Positions 1-8,932 of a DNA stretch of 64,000 nucleotides are shown in pieces. The stretch's first letter is position 1. Each line of letters opens with the position of its first letter. The stretch comes from DAIODI01 sp046349255 (GTDB taxonomy: Bacteria > Pseudomonadota > Alphaproteobacteria > Rhizobiales > Aestuariivirgaceae). The position numbers and the translations under genes are program-made. Location of the stretch: NCBI GenBank assembly GCA_046349255.1, contig JAXMCR010000002.1:1364001-1428000 (forward strand), in the 5' to 3' direction. The notes beneath the pieces were generated by a model that was not told the DNA's origin, searched no databases, and saw only the letters and a program-made list of their open reading frames with translations.

Positions 1-2857
1 CGATCGTCGCCGTGCCGCTCAGGGCGGGACTGCCGCTGCCGGCGGTGAGGTGGCGTGACAGGTCGAGCGCGAGTTCGCCGTCGACGCCGACCGCCCAGCC
101 CTGCCCGGCAGGGCGGGCATCGAGACGTACGCGTGCCGGTGCGCCGGTTTCGCCCGTCCCCGTCACGTCGAGGGCGAGCGCTCCGTTGTCGCCGCGCGCC
201 GTCATCGTCGCGTTCCCGAGGCCGATCCCCGGCACGAGCGTCATGTCCGTTGCCGTAACGGTCGCGTCCACCGTCGCCCCGCCCGCCGGTGGCCCGGAAA
301 AGGGACGGTCGAGCGTCATCGCGCCGTCGCCACGCATCAGGAGTGTGCCGACGAGAGCAGTCGCGTCGACGGCACCGGCCTTGAGCTTCGCCGATACGGT
401 GGGCCGGTCGCCGAGCCCGAGTGCAACGTCGCCGGTGACCGTCGATCCGGCGATGTTTCCCGAAAGGCCCGATAGCGCGAGCTTCTCCGCGGATGCAGTG
501 AGGTTTCCTTCAGCCGAAAGTAGTTTTCCAGCCGGGCCGGCAGCCGCATCGGTCGACAAGCCGAGCGACTGCAGGAGGCCCGTCGCGTCGGGAGCGAGGA
601 TCGCGAGTCGCCCAACCGCCTGCCACGCGGGGTCGGCCTTCACGGTTCCCTGGAACTGCGTCGCCGCTGCGAAGCCTTCGACGTCGAGCGTCGTCGCGAT
701 TCCCTTAGCCGGGGTTCCGCTCGCGGTGAGCTTGACCGTCGCGGGCTGGTCCCCGCCGGCCGCGGGCTTGATCCCGCCGAGGCCGGCCAGTGCCGCGCTC
801 GAGGCGGATTGCGCGTCGAGCGTGACGGCGACCTCGGCGTCGCGCCATGCCGTGGTGATGCCGTTGAACCGTGCGTCGAGCCGGCCGCGCGCCGGACCGA
901 CCGCACCATTGCCGGTGACGGCGGCGACGGTCTTGCCGGCAGCCTGGTGCGCCTCTGCCTTCAGCGAGGCGATAAGCGGGCCGGTCAGCGTCTCGGCGAT
1001 CTCGGACGGCGCCCCAAGGAACCGCGCCAGGAGTTTGGGATCATCGGCGTTGAGGTCGGCCGCGAGCGTGCCTTCGATGCCGTCCGCCGGCAGCGCAACG
1101 AGCCCGGTCGCAGACATGCGGCCACCGCCGACGTCGCCCAGATCGAACCGCTTCACGTCGAAGCCATCAATGCGCGAGGCGACGTCGATCGCGACCGACT
1201 TTGCAGTGACACCGTTCAACGCCAGCGAGTCGAATTGCGCCGACAGCGAAACGTCCGCCGCGGCCGCGACCGCCTTCAGCCGCTCGAGGCTGGGGAGCGT
1301 GGCCGTCGGTACATAGCGCGACGGATCGAACGCATCCGCCGTGAGCACCACGTCGATCGAGGGCCGCTTGCCGTCCTTGTAGTCGAGCCCGAGGCGGCCT
1401 TTCGTGTCGTCGAGCGTCACGTCCGCGTCGTGCAGTGCGATGCGGCCGCTCTCGACCTCGACCGCGCCGCTCAGCGCGAGGTCGCCGCGGGAACCTGTCC
1501 ATGCGCCTTCGGCGAGCGATGCGAGATCCGGCGACAGCCAGGTGAGGAAGTCGCGCAGGGTCCGCGACTGGAGATCGATCCTGCCGGCAAACGAGGCGTG
1601 CGGCGCGGCGCCTTCCAGCCGTCCCGAGAACGAGGCGGTCGTCTGGCCGGGCATGGACGCCCGGAATTCCCGGATCGTGACGCCCGTTTCGTCCGCCGAA
1701 ACTTCGAGCACCGCGCCGTCGAGGGTTTCGCCTTGCGTGGCGAGCGAGGACACGTCGACGCGCAGGTCGGCATCGACGTTCTTCGGCACGTGCGCGGCGA
1801 GTTCCGCGGCCGCGCCCAGAACGCCGGCGGAGAGCAGTTCCTGCCGCTGCTGCTGGCCGATCAGGCGGTCGAGGTCGATACGGGGCGCGCCGAGCTGCGC
1901 CGTCACGCCGAGACGGGCGCCGAGGTCGATCGCGGCGCTGCCCGCGATCATGTTTGCCGCATCCCCCGCCGCGGCGGGCGAGATCTCGATCTTCGGGAGC
2001 GCGATGCGCGCGCGCGTCGCCTCGACGTCGGCGCGGAGCGCCATCTTCTGCAGGCCGAACTGCGCATCGTCCCGTCCGTCGGCCGCAGCGACCGGTGTGA
2101 CCTTCAGGACGCCCTTCGCCGGGGAGCCATCGAAGGGCACCGCCGCATCGAGGGCGACGGCATATCCGGCTTTCCCCGCCTCCGGGCCGAACGAGACATA
2201 CGTGCGCAGCGGCTGGCCGGCGCGATACTGTCCGGTGCCGAGGCCGATCACCCGGATCTCGTCGCCCGTACGGATGCGCAGCGTGCTCTTCCACGGCCCC
2301 GAGAGCGCGGGTGAGGAGGCGGAGGCATCGACGAGGTCCAGATCGAGGCGCAGGTCGTGCCGGCCGTCGATCAGCGCAATCGAGCCGCCGTCGACGCTGA
2401 TCGAGGGAAACGACACCTGGTCGGGCTCGATGGAGGACAACAGCGTCGGGTCGGGCGCGAGCCGCCAGCCATCGGCCCCGGCCCTCGTCTCTTCGAGCGC
2501 GATCGCCGGCTGCGAGACCTTGACCTCGGTCATCTCGAGCTTGCCCGACAGCAGCGGCGGCAATGCCAGCGCGATGTCGATGACCGGCGCGGAAAGAAGG
2601 AAGGGCTCCGTCGCCCCTTGCGCATTGGCCACCGTCACCTGGTGAAGCGTGAGGCGCGGCCACGGGAACAGTGCGGCGTCGATCGGGCCGTCGATCCGCA
2701 CCTCGCGCCCGGTGATGCGCTTGCCCCACGTCTCGAGGTCGCTGCGGTAATTCTCCCAGCGGATGAAGAACGGCGCAGCGCCCGCCGTGGCCGCCAACAG
2801 GATCACCGCGATCCCGAGGATCAGGAGTGGCGAGCGCCAGGGAGACCGTCCGCGCAT
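1..2857 (-). CDS. AsmA family protein (C-terminus beyond window)
   Basis: Large envelope protein of the AsmA group, inner-membrane anchored with a long periplasmic part. Members are linked to outer-membrane assembly and phospholipid transport. The start at 2857 begins MRGRSPWRSPLLILG and gives one N-terminal membrane segment (about residues 9-30). It is followed by the typical AsmA opening ITGREVRIDGPIDAALFPWP (about residues 47-66), then long beta-rich, low-complexity sequence. About 952 codons are visible with no stop seen where I checked the frame, and the reading frame runs off the left edge, so the C-terminus is missing. The start lies 19 nt after the stop of the FAD oxidase gene, so the two are probably co-transcribed. 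The family call is firm; the exact substrate is unknown. Confidence 0.85.
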   Translation of the reverse strand, partial: MRGRSPWRSPLLILGIAVILLAATAGAAPFFIRWENYRSDLETWGKRITGREVRIDGPIDAALFPWPRLTLHQVTVANAQGATEPFLLSAPVIDIALALPPLLSGKLEMTEVKVSQPAIALEETRAGADGWRLAPDPTLLSSIEPDQVSFPSISVDGGSIALIDGRHDLRLDLDLVDASASSPALSGPWKSTLRIRTGDEIRVIGLGTGQYRAGQPLRTYVSFGPEAGKAGYAVALDAAVPFDGSPAKGVLKVTPVAAADGRDDAQFGLQKMALRADVEATRARIALPKIEISPAAAGDAANMIAGSAAIDLGARLGVTAQLGAPRIDLDRLIGQQQRQELLSAGVLGAAAELAAHVPKNVDADLRVDVSSLATQGETLDGAVLEVSADETGVTIREFRASMPGQTTASFSGRLEGAAPHASFAGRIDLQSRTLRDFLTWLSPDLASLAEGAWTGSRGDLALSGAVEVESGRIALHDADVTLDDTKGRLGLDYKDGKRPSIDVVLTADAFDPSRYVPTATLPSLERLKAVAAAADVSLSAQFDSLALNGVTAKSVAIDVASRIDGFDVKRFDLGDVGGGRMSATGLVALPADGIEGTLAADLNADDPKLLARFLGAPSEIAETLTGPLIASLKAEAHQAAGKTVAAVTGNGAVGPARGRLDARFNGITTAWRDAEVAVTLDAQSASSAALAGLGGIKPAAGGDQPATVKLTASGTPAKGIATTLDVEGFAAATQFQGTVKADPAWQAVGRLAILAPDATGLLQSLGLSTDAAAGPAGKLLSAEGNLTASAEKLALSGLSGNIAGSTVTGDVALGLGDRPTVSAKLKAGAVDATALVGTLLMRGDGAMTLDRPFSGPPAGGATVDATVTATDMTLVPGIGLGNATMTARGDNGALALDVTGTGETGAPARVRLDARPAGQGWAVGVDGELALDLSRHLTAGSGSPALSGTATI

Positions 2858-2876
2858 GGTCTGGCGCAATCCTCCG

Positions 2877-4286
2877 TCAGATCGCGACGATCTTGCCGGG
2901 GTTCATGATGTTCTGCGGGTCGATGGCGCGCTTGATCGTCCGCATCACGTCGAGCCCCGGCCCGTGTTCGGCCTCGAGGAAGCGCATCTTGCCCTGCCCG
3001 ACGCCGTGTTCGCCCGTGCAGGTGCCGCCCATCGCAATCGCGCGCAGGATCATCTCCTCGTAGAACGCCTTGACCCGCGTCACTTCGGCCGCGTCGTTAA
3101 GATCGCAGAACAGCACCACGTGGAAGTTGCCGTCGCCGACGTGCCCGACGATCGGGCCATAAAGGTTTGCCGCCTTGAGCGCGGCCTGGGTCTCGGTCAC
3201 GCACTCGGCGAGCCGCGAGATCGGCACGCAGACGTCGGTGGCGAAGACGGACTTGCCCGGCATCATCGCCTTCGCCGCCCACAGGGCATCGTGGCGCGCC
3301 TGCCAGAGCTTTGCGCGCTCCTCCTCCTTCGCAGCCGACCGGAACGGGCCACCGCCGAGGTCGGCGGCGATTGCACCGAAGAGCTCCGCCTGTTCCGCCG
3401 CCGATGCCGTCGTTCCATGAAATTCGAGGAACAGGGTGGGCGTCTCCTTCAGGCCGAGCTGCGAATAGGCGTTGAAGGCGCGCACGTGCTCGTCGTCGAC
3501 GAGTTCGATGCGGGCGACGGGGATGCCCATCTGGATCGTCGCGATGGTCGCCTTGCAGGCCGCCTCGACGGACGGGAACGGGCACACGCCGGCGACGATC
3601 GATTCCGGGATGCCGTAGAGCCTAAGCCCGATCTCGGTGATGACCCCGAGCGTTCCTTCCGAGCCCACCATCAGCCGCGTGAGGTCGTAGCCGGCGGAGG
3701 ACTTCTTCGCCCGCGAGGCGGTCTTCACGATCTCGCCCGACGGCATCACGACGGTAACGTTGAGGACGTTCTCGCGCATGGTGCCGTAGCGCACGGCATT
3801 AGTGCCGGAGGCGCGCGTCGCGGTCATGCCGCCGAGCGAGGCGTCAGCGCCTGGATCGATCGGGAAGAACAGGCCGCTGTCGCGCAGGTGCGCGTTGAGC
3901 TGCTTGCGGGTGACGCCCGCCTCGACGCGGCAGTCGAGGTCGTCGGCGTTCACCTCGAGGATGCGGTTCATCTGCGACACGTCGATCGAGATGCCGCCGT
4001 GCGGGGCGCTGATGTGGCCCTCGAGCGAGGTGCCGGTGCCGAACGGGATTACCGGCACGCCGTGGCGCGCGCAGGCCCGCACGATCGACTGCACCTCCTC
4101 CGTGGACTGAACGAACGCCACGGCATCGGGCGGCACGCCCTTGTTCCAGGTGACGTCCTGGCCGTGCTGCTCGCGCACGGCGGGCGCGGTCGACAGCCGG
4201 TCACCAAGCAGGGGGCGCAGTTCGGCGATCGTGTCGCCGACGCTGTTGCGCAGGGTCGTCCCGGCATTGGCGGCGGTTGCGGTCAT
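2877..4286 (-). CDS. FAD-linked oxidase, D-lactate dehydrogenase / GlcD type
   Basis: Predicted flavoprotein of 469 residues that oxidises a D-2-hydroxy acid (D-lactate, glycolate or similar), passing electrons to a cytochrome or quinone. The FAD_binding_4 domain shows PFGTGTSLEGH near residue 80, and the FAD-oxidase C-terminal domain ends with GEHGVGQGK and the usual NPGKI tail. The length is normal for the DLD/GlcD family. I chose ATG 4286 (MTATAANAG) because AAGGA lies 8 nt upstream; an in-frame ATG at 4295 is the alternative. No GlcE or GlcF partner is adjacent, which favours a self-sufficient DLD-like enzyme over glycolate oxidase. The substrate is inferred only from family. Confidence 0.9.
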   Translation of the reverse strand: MTATAANAGTTLRNSVGDTIAELRPLLGDRLSTAPAVREQHGQDVTWNKGVPPDAVAFVQSTEEVQSIVRACARHGVPVIPFGTGTSLEGHISAPHGGISIDVSQMNRILEVNADDLDCRVEAGVTRKQLNAHLRDSGLFFPIDPGADASLGGMTATRASGTNAVRYGTMRENVLNVTVVMPSGEIVKTASRAKKSSAGYDLTRLMVGSEGTLGVITEIGLRLYGIPESIVAGVCPFPSVEAACKATIATIQMGIPVARIELVDDEHVRAFNAYSQLGLKETPTLFLEFHGTTASAAEQAELFGAIAADLGGGPFRSAAKEEERAKLWQARHDALWAAKAMMPGKSVFATDVCVPISRLAECVTETQAALKAANLYGPIVGHVGDGNFHVVLFCDLNDAAEVTRVKAFYEEMILRAIAMGGTCTGEHGVGQGKMRFLEAEHGPGLDVMRTIKRAIDPQNIMNPGKIVAI

Positions 4287-4429
4287 CGGTCGCATCCTTG
4301 TTGCTCGCCGTCGCTCCGGCGCTTGGCGTGAACCTCGTTGCTCTGCTATTGCGCTTGCCCGGGTCCAAGGCAAGAGCCTGACGACCCGCGCCCGTCCACC
4401 GCGCCCGCACCGTTTTGGAGAGGTACACC

Positions 4430-4918
4430 ATGTCTCAGGCACAGGGACCGTTCGTCGGCTCGATCCAGACGGTCGAGGACGGGTGGATCGACTACAACGG
4501 CCACCTCAACATGGCCTATTACGTGGTGATCTTCGACCGCAATTCGGACGAGTGTTTTCCGCACGTCGGCTTGGGGCCAGAATACATCAAGCGGTCTGGC
4601 TCGACGATGTACACGCTCGAATCGCACGTCACCTACATTCGCGAGCTGCATGCGGGCGAGAAGGTGAAGGTCACCTGCCAGTTCCTCGACTACGACGCCA
4701 AGCGCGTCCACTACGTGCAGGAGATGATCCACGCGGAGGAAGGCTGGGTCGCGGCGGTCATGGAGTCGATCGTCATGCACATCGACATGTCGACCAAGCG
4801 GTCCTCGGTGATGCCGCCGGACGTGCTCGAGCGGGTGAAGGCGATGACGGAAGCCCACAAGGGCCTGCCCGTGCCGTCCCAGGTCGGCCACCGGATCGCG
4901 ATTCCGCGCAAGGCCTGA
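4430..4918 (+). CDS. acyl-CoA thioesterase, hot-dog fold
   Basis: Small cytoplasmic thioesterase of 162 residues in the 4-hydroxybenzoyl-CoA thioesterase/FadM group. The segment DYNGHLNMAYYVVIFD near residue 22 is the family's active-site region. The overall sequence recalls the betainyl-CoA thioesterase used in carnitine breakdown, but no carnitine dehydrogenase or beta-keto cleavage gene is adjacent, so I keep a general name. GGAGAGG sits just upstream of ATG 4430, which decides against the in-frame TTG at 4415. It is divergent from the FAD oxidase and stands alone before hflK. Confidence 0.85.
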   Translation: MSQAQGPFVGSIQTVEDGWIDYNGHLNMAYYVVIFDRNSDECFPHVGLGPEYIKRSGSTMYTLESHVTYIRELHAGEKVKVTCQFLDYDAKRVHYVQEMIHAEEGWVAAVMESIVMHIDMSTKRSSVMPPDVLERVKAMTEAHKGLPVPSQVGHRIAIPRKA

Positions 4919-5082
4919 CGATCCGCTCACGGCAACGTGTTCGTAAACCGCTGCGTTTAGGGTGGTTCGGGGGAGGGGGCGGTCCATGGACTTGGCGTCG
5001 GCAACTCCCTATATCACCGCGTGAAATCCAGTAGCCGCACCGCTGGTGCCGGCTTTTTCGACGCAGAGGACAAGGATCAGGG

Positions 5083-6225
5083 ATGCCGTGGAACAATCAG
5101 GGCGGCGGCTGGCAGGGCGGTGGCGGCAACAAGGGCCCCTGGGGCCAGGGTCCGTCCGGCCCGCCGGGCCGTGGCGGCGGGGGCGGCGGACAGCCGCCTG
5201 ACCTCGAGGAACTGATCCGGAAGGGCCAGGAACGGCTGAAATCGATGATCCCGGGCGGCGGTGGCGGCGGTGCGTCCGCCGGCGGCGGCTTCGGGTCGAG
5301 CCAGTGGATGCTGATCGCCCTCGCGCTGGTCGCCGGCTGGCTCTACTTGTCGATCTACCGCGTGCAGCCGGATGAAGAAGGCGTGGTGCTCTGGCTCGGC
5401 CAGCCCGAGAAGTCCGTGCGCGAACCGGGTCTGCACCTCGTCCCTTGGCCGGTCGCCGACATGGAGACGCTGCCCGTCCAGGCGGAGAACCAGATTTCCA
5501 TCGGCTCCTCCGGCAAGGGCGAAGGCCTAATGCTCGCCGGCGATCAGAACATCATCGACATGCGCTTCACCGTGCTGTGGCGCATCAAGGACCCGACGCA
5601 GTTCCTGTTCGACGTCCGCGACCAGGAAGCGCTGGTGATGCGGATTGCCGAAAGCGCGATGCGCGAGGTGGTCGGCCGCACGCCCGGCGACGAGATCCGC
5701 ACCCGCGGCCGCCAGGCGGCCCAGGACCAGGTGCGCCAGCTCATCCAGTCGACGCTCGACAGCTACAATGCCGGCATCGAGATCACCGGCGTGCAGCTCG
5801 AGAAGGCCGATCCGCCGCCGCAGGTGGTGGACGCGTTCGAAGAGGTGCAGCGCGCCGAGCAGAACCAGAACAAGCTCGTTCGCGAGGCCGAGCAGTACCG
5901 CAACCAGATCCTTGGCCAGGCGAAGGGCGACGCCTCGAAGATCGTCGAGGACGCCAAGGCCTACAAGGCGCGCGTGGTCGCCGAGGCGCAGGGCGAGGCC
6001 CAGCGCTTCATTTCCGTCTACAACGAGTACGTGAACGCCAAGGACGTGACCCGCAAGCGGCTCTATCTCGAGACGCTGGAAGACGTGATGAAGAAGTCGA
6101 ACAAGGTGATCATCGAGAACGGCCAGGGCGGCCAGGGCGTGGTGCCCTACCTGCCCCTCCCCGAGGTGCAGAAGCGCCAGGGCGCCGCGGCCCCGTCCAC
6201 CTCCGCGCAGGGAGGCCAGCAGTGA
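5083..6225 (+). CDS. hflK: FtsH protease modulator HflK
   Basis: Membrane-anchored SPFH/band-7 protein that forms the HflKC cage around FtsH and tunes degradation of membrane proteins. It has 380 residues. A glycine-rich cytoplasmic tail occupies residues 1-70, a single membrane segment lies near 73-90 (QWMLIALALVAGWLYLSIY), and the band-7 domain follows (VQPDEEGVVLWLGQ), then a helical region rich in Glu and Ala with EAEQYRNQILGQAKGDASKI. A Gln/Gly-rich tail closes the protein. The gene overlaps hflC by 4 nt, so the two subunits are translated together as expected for a stoichiometric complex. Confidence 0.97.
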   Translation: MPWNNQGGGWQGGGGNKGPWGQGPSGPPGRGGGGGGQPPDLEELIRKGQERLKSMIPGGGGGGASAGGGFGSSQWMLIALALVAGWLYLSIYRVQPDEEGVVLWLGQPEKSVREPGLHLVPWPVADMETLPVQAENQISIGSSGKGEGLMLAGDQNIIDMRFTVLWRIKDPTQFLFDVRDQEALVMRIAESAMREVVGRTPGDEIRTRGRQAAQDQVRQLIQSTLDSYNAGIEITGVQLEKADPPPQVVDAFEEVQRAEQNQNKLVREAEQYRNQILGQAKGDASKIVEDAKAYKARVVAEAQGEAQRFISVYNEYVNAKDVTRKRLYLETLEDVMKKSNKVIIENGQGGQGVVPYLPLPEVQKRQGAAAPSTSAQGGQQ

Positions 6226-7139
6226 GCAGCTCCGTGAAAAGCATCGCCGTCGTCGGCCTCCTTGCCGTCGCGTTCCTGCTCTATTCCTCGCTGTTCGTGA
6301 TCGATCCGCGCGAGCATGCGCTGGTCGTGCGCTTCGGCCAGATCCAGCGCGTGATCACGCAGCCCGGGCTTCACTGGAAGGCGCCGTTCATCGACGAAGT
6401 CGTGCGCGTCGAGAACCGCCGGCTGTTCTTCGAGTCGAACGACATGGCCGTGCAGGTCTCCGACGGCCGCCGCTATCTCGTCGATGCGGTGACGGTGATG
6501 AGCGTCGCCGATCCGCAGAAGTTCCGCGAGACGGTGGGCGCCTCCATGCGGCTTGCCGCCGAGCGTATCCGTACCCGCCTCGAGGCGGCTCTGCGGCAGA
6601 CCTACGGCCGGCGCACCTTCGAGGCGGCGCTGTCGAAGGACCGCGCGGCGATGATGCGCGAGATCCGCGACCAGATCCGGCCCGAGGCCGCGACGCTCGG
6701 TCTCGACATCGTCGACGTGCGCATCAGGCGCACCGACCTCATGCCGGAAGTGCTGAACGACACCTACGAGCGGATGAGCGCCGAGCGCTTCGCCGAGGCC
6801 GCCGAACTGCGCGCCATCGGCCAGGCGGAAGCCGCCCGCATCCGGGCCGAGGCCGACCGCCAGGCGGTCGAGATCGTCGCCCAGGCGCGCAAGGAGTCGG
6901 AGATCGTCCGCGGCGAGGGCGACGCCGAACGCAACAAGGTGTTCGCGGAAGCCTTCCAGAAGGACCCGGACTTCTTCGCCTTCTACCGGTCGATGCAGGC
7001 CTACGAGTCGAGCCTCACCGATTCCGGTACGACGCTGGTGCTGAGCCCCGACTCCGAGTTCTTCCGCTACTTCGGCTCGGAGTCCCAGACAAAGCCTGCG
7101 GCTCCGCCCGCCGCCGGGACCGCAGCCCCGGCGCAATGA
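6222..7139 (+). CDS. hflC: FtsH protease modulator HflC
   Basis: Partner of HflK in the membrane cage around FtsH. It has 305 residues. An N-terminal membrane helix (IAVVGLLAVAFLLYSSLFVI) leads straight into a band-7 domain with DPREHALVVRFGQIQ, then a long helix and an Ala/Pro-rich tail. The start is GTG at 6222 inside the hflK stop (GTGA), with GGAGG at 6211-6215; the longer in-frame ORF upstream is only a shadow of hflK. The stop overlaps the next gene's ATG by 4 nt, making a three-gene coupled unit. Confidence 0.96.
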   Translation: MSSSVKSIAVVGLLAVAFLLYSSLFVIDPREHALVVRFGQIQRVITQPGLHWKAPFIDEVVRVENRRLFFESNDMAVQVSDGRRYLVDAVTVMSVADPQKFRETVGASMRLAAERIRTRLEAALRQTYGRRTFEAALSKDRAAMMREIRDQIRPEAATLGLDIVDVRIRRTDLMPEVLNDTYERMSAERFAEAAELRAIGQAEAARIRAEADRQAVEIVAQARKESEIVRGEGDAERNKVFAEAFQKDPDFFAFYRSMQAYESSLTDSGTTLVLSPDSEFFRYFGSESQTKPAAPPAAGTAAPAQ

Positions 7140-7333
7140 GCGAACTTCTCACCGCCCTCGGTCTCGTGCTCGTGATCGAGGGCGTGCTCTACGCCGTGGC
7201 TCCAGGCCACCTGAAGGCGATGATGGAACTCGCCCGCCAGACGCCGGACGAGACGCTCCGTCTCGGCGGTGTCCTGGCCATGGCGGCGGGCGTCGCGATC
7301 GTCTGGGTGGCGCGCTCGTTTCTCGCATCGTAG
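7136..7333 (+). CDS. DUF2065 small membrane protein
   Basis: A 65-residue protein that is almost entirely hydrophobic, with two likely membrane helices (residues 5-22 and 42-60) joined by a short polar loop HLKAMMELARQTPDETLR. It matches the DUF2065 family, which habitually follows hflC in proteobacteria. The ATG overlaps the hflC stop (ATGA), so it belongs to the hflKC operon. Its function is unknown; position suggests an accessory subunit of the HflKC-FtsH assembly, which is inference only. Confidence 0.9.
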   Translation: MSELLTALGLVLVIEGVLYAVAPGHLKAMMELARQTPDETLRLGGVLAMAAGVAIVWVARSFLAS

Positions 7334-7434
7334 GAACCGTGGCCCGCTCCGCACGGTTTCACGTTCCGTTCCGCTGTCCGATCCCCTAGTCTGACCCTCG
7401 CCCGGTCTGACATCCGAAACCGGAAGGTGCCGAC

Positions 7435-8916
7435 ATGCCTCGCATTCCTTCGCGTTCCCTCGTGGCGCTGGCCGCCGCGCTCGCGCTGACGCCGTCCGTC
7501 AACGTCATCGCCACCGCGCCCGCCGCCGCCCAGCAGGCGCCGACGTACGGTCCCGCCTCCGTCGCCGATCTCGCTGCCAAGCTGTCGCCCGCGGTGGTGA
7601 ACATTGCCACCAGCCAGAAGGTTGCCGGTCAGAGCCAGGTGCCGAAGCCTGACTTGCCGCCCGGCTCTCCGTTCCGCGACTTCTTCGACGACCTGTTCAA
7701 GGACCAGCCGAACGGCGGCCAGAACTCCGGCCGCCGCGTGAACTCGCTCGGCTCCGGCTTCGTCGTCGATCCCTCGGGGATCATCGTCACCAACAACCAC
7801 GTGATCGAGGACGCCGACGAGATCGAGGTGAACTTCGCCGACGGCACCACGCTCAAGGCGCAACTGAAGGGCCGCGACACCGAGACCGACCTCGCCGTCC
7901 TGCAGATCACGCCGCCGCCGGCGAAGCCGCTGCCGTTCGTGAAGTTCGGCGACTCCGACATCATCCGCGTCGGCGACTGGGTGATGGCGATCGGCAACCC
8001 GTTCGGGCTCGGCGGTTCGGTGACCATGGGCATCGTCTCGGCACGTAACCGCAACATCAACTCAGGCCCCTACGACGACTTCATCCAGACGGACGCCGCG
8101 ATCAACCGCGGCAACTCGGGCGGCCCGCTGTTCAACATGCAGGGCGACGTCGTGGGCATCAACACGGCGATAATCTCGCCCTCGGGAGGCTCGATCGGCA
8201 TCGGCTTCTCGGTGCCGGCCAACTCGGCCAAGCGCGTGGTCGAGCAACTCGTCGCCTACGGCGAGACCCGGCGCGGCTGGCTCGGTGTGAAGATCCAGGA
8301 GGTGACCGAGGACCTCGCCAAGACGATGAAGCTCGACAAGGCGGAAGGCGCGCTGATCGCCGACGTGACCGCCACAGGGCCGGCCGAGAAGGCGGGCATC
8401 AAGCCGGGCGACGTCGTCGTCAAGTTCGACGGCCACGAGGTGAAGGCGATGCGCGATCTGCCGCGGATCGTCGCCGACACGCCGGTCGGCAAGAAGGTTC
8501 AGGTCGAGGTGATGCGGAAGGGTCAGCCGATCACGGTCGAGGTCGAGATCGGCCGGCTCGAGGAAGGCAAGAAGATCGCCGAGTCGGGCGCAAAGTCCGC
8601 GGAGGCGGTGACGGCGACGGTGCTCGGCATGAAGCTCTCGACGCTCACGCCGGAGCTGCGCCAGCGCTATCGCCTCGACGACAAGGCCGAGGGCGCTCTG
8701 GTGGTCGAGGTGGCCAAGGATTCACCGGCCGCCGAGAAGGGCGTCGAGCCGGGCGACGTGATCTCTGTCGCCGACGACCAGAAGGTCTCTGCGCCGGCGG
8801 ACGTGCAGCGTCAGATCGACAAGGCCAAGGGCGAGGGCCAGAAGTCGATCCTCGTCGTCGTGCTGAAGGCGTCTCGCAAGGGCGATCCGCACTTCATCTC
8901 ACTCCGGCTGGAGTAG
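7435..8916 (+). CDS. degP: periplasmic serine protease, Do/DegP family
   Basis: HtrA-type protease-chaperone that removes misfolded periplasmic proteins. It has 493 residues. A signal peptide (cleavage near residue 32, APAAAQQ) is followed by a trypsin-like domain with triad His122 (VTNNHVIED), Asp152 (TDLAVL) and Ser228 (GNSGGP). Two PDZ domains follow at about 270-360 (RRGWLGVKI start) and 395-490. GGAAGG precedes the ATG. It is 101 nt after the DUF2065 gene; the hflKC-degP order is conserved in alphaproteobacteria and groups membrane and periplasmic proteolysis. Whether it is the DegP or the DegQ paralogue cannot be settled here. Confidence 0.95.
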   Translation: MPRIPSRSLVALAAALALTPSVNVIATAPAAAQQAPTYGPASVADLAAKLSPAVVNIATSQKVAGQSQVPKPDLPPGSPFRDFFDDLFKDQPNGGQNSGRRVNSLGSGFVVDPSGIIVTNNHVIEDADEIEVNFADGTTLKAQLKGRDTETDLAVLQITPPPAKPLPFVKFGDSDIIRVGDWVMAIGNPFGLGGSVTMGIVSARNRNINSGPYDDFIQTDAAINRGNSGGPLFNMQGDVVGINTAIISPSGGSIGIGFSVPANSAKRVVEQLVAYGETRRGWLGVKIQEVTEDLAKTMKLDKAEGALIADVTATGPAEKAGIKPGDVVVKFDGHEVKAMRDLPRIVADTPVGKKVQVEVMRKGQPITVEVEIGRLEEGKKIAESGAKSAEAVTATVLGMKLSTLTPELRQRYRLDDKAEGALVVEVAKDSPAAEKGVEPGDVISVADDQKVSAPADVQRQIDKAKGEGQKSILVVVLKASRKGDPHFISLRLE

Positions 8917-8932
8917 CGCCGGCCTCTTAGGC

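Noticed and set aside
12..2314. Plus-strand open frames opposite the AsmA gene
   Set aside because: The minus-strand frame from 2857 has a membrane anchor and AsmA motifs; the plus-strand frames show only biased Ala/Ser/Arg/Pro composition.
2877..4286. Glycolate oxidase subunit GlcD
   Set aside because: GlcE and GlcF genes are absent on both sides, so the single-subunit D-lactate dehydrogenase-like reading is safer.
4991..5014. Possible heat-shock (RpoH) promoter CTTG...CCTATAT before hflK
   Set aside because: The halves resemble the heat-shock consensus, which would suit hflK, but the 13-nt spacer is shorter than expected and one match in 164 nt may be chance.
7335..7358. Hairpin AACCGTG/CACGGTT after the DUF2065 gene as terminator
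   Set aside because: The stem is only 7 bp with a 10-nt loop and the T-run after it is broken; not enough to call.
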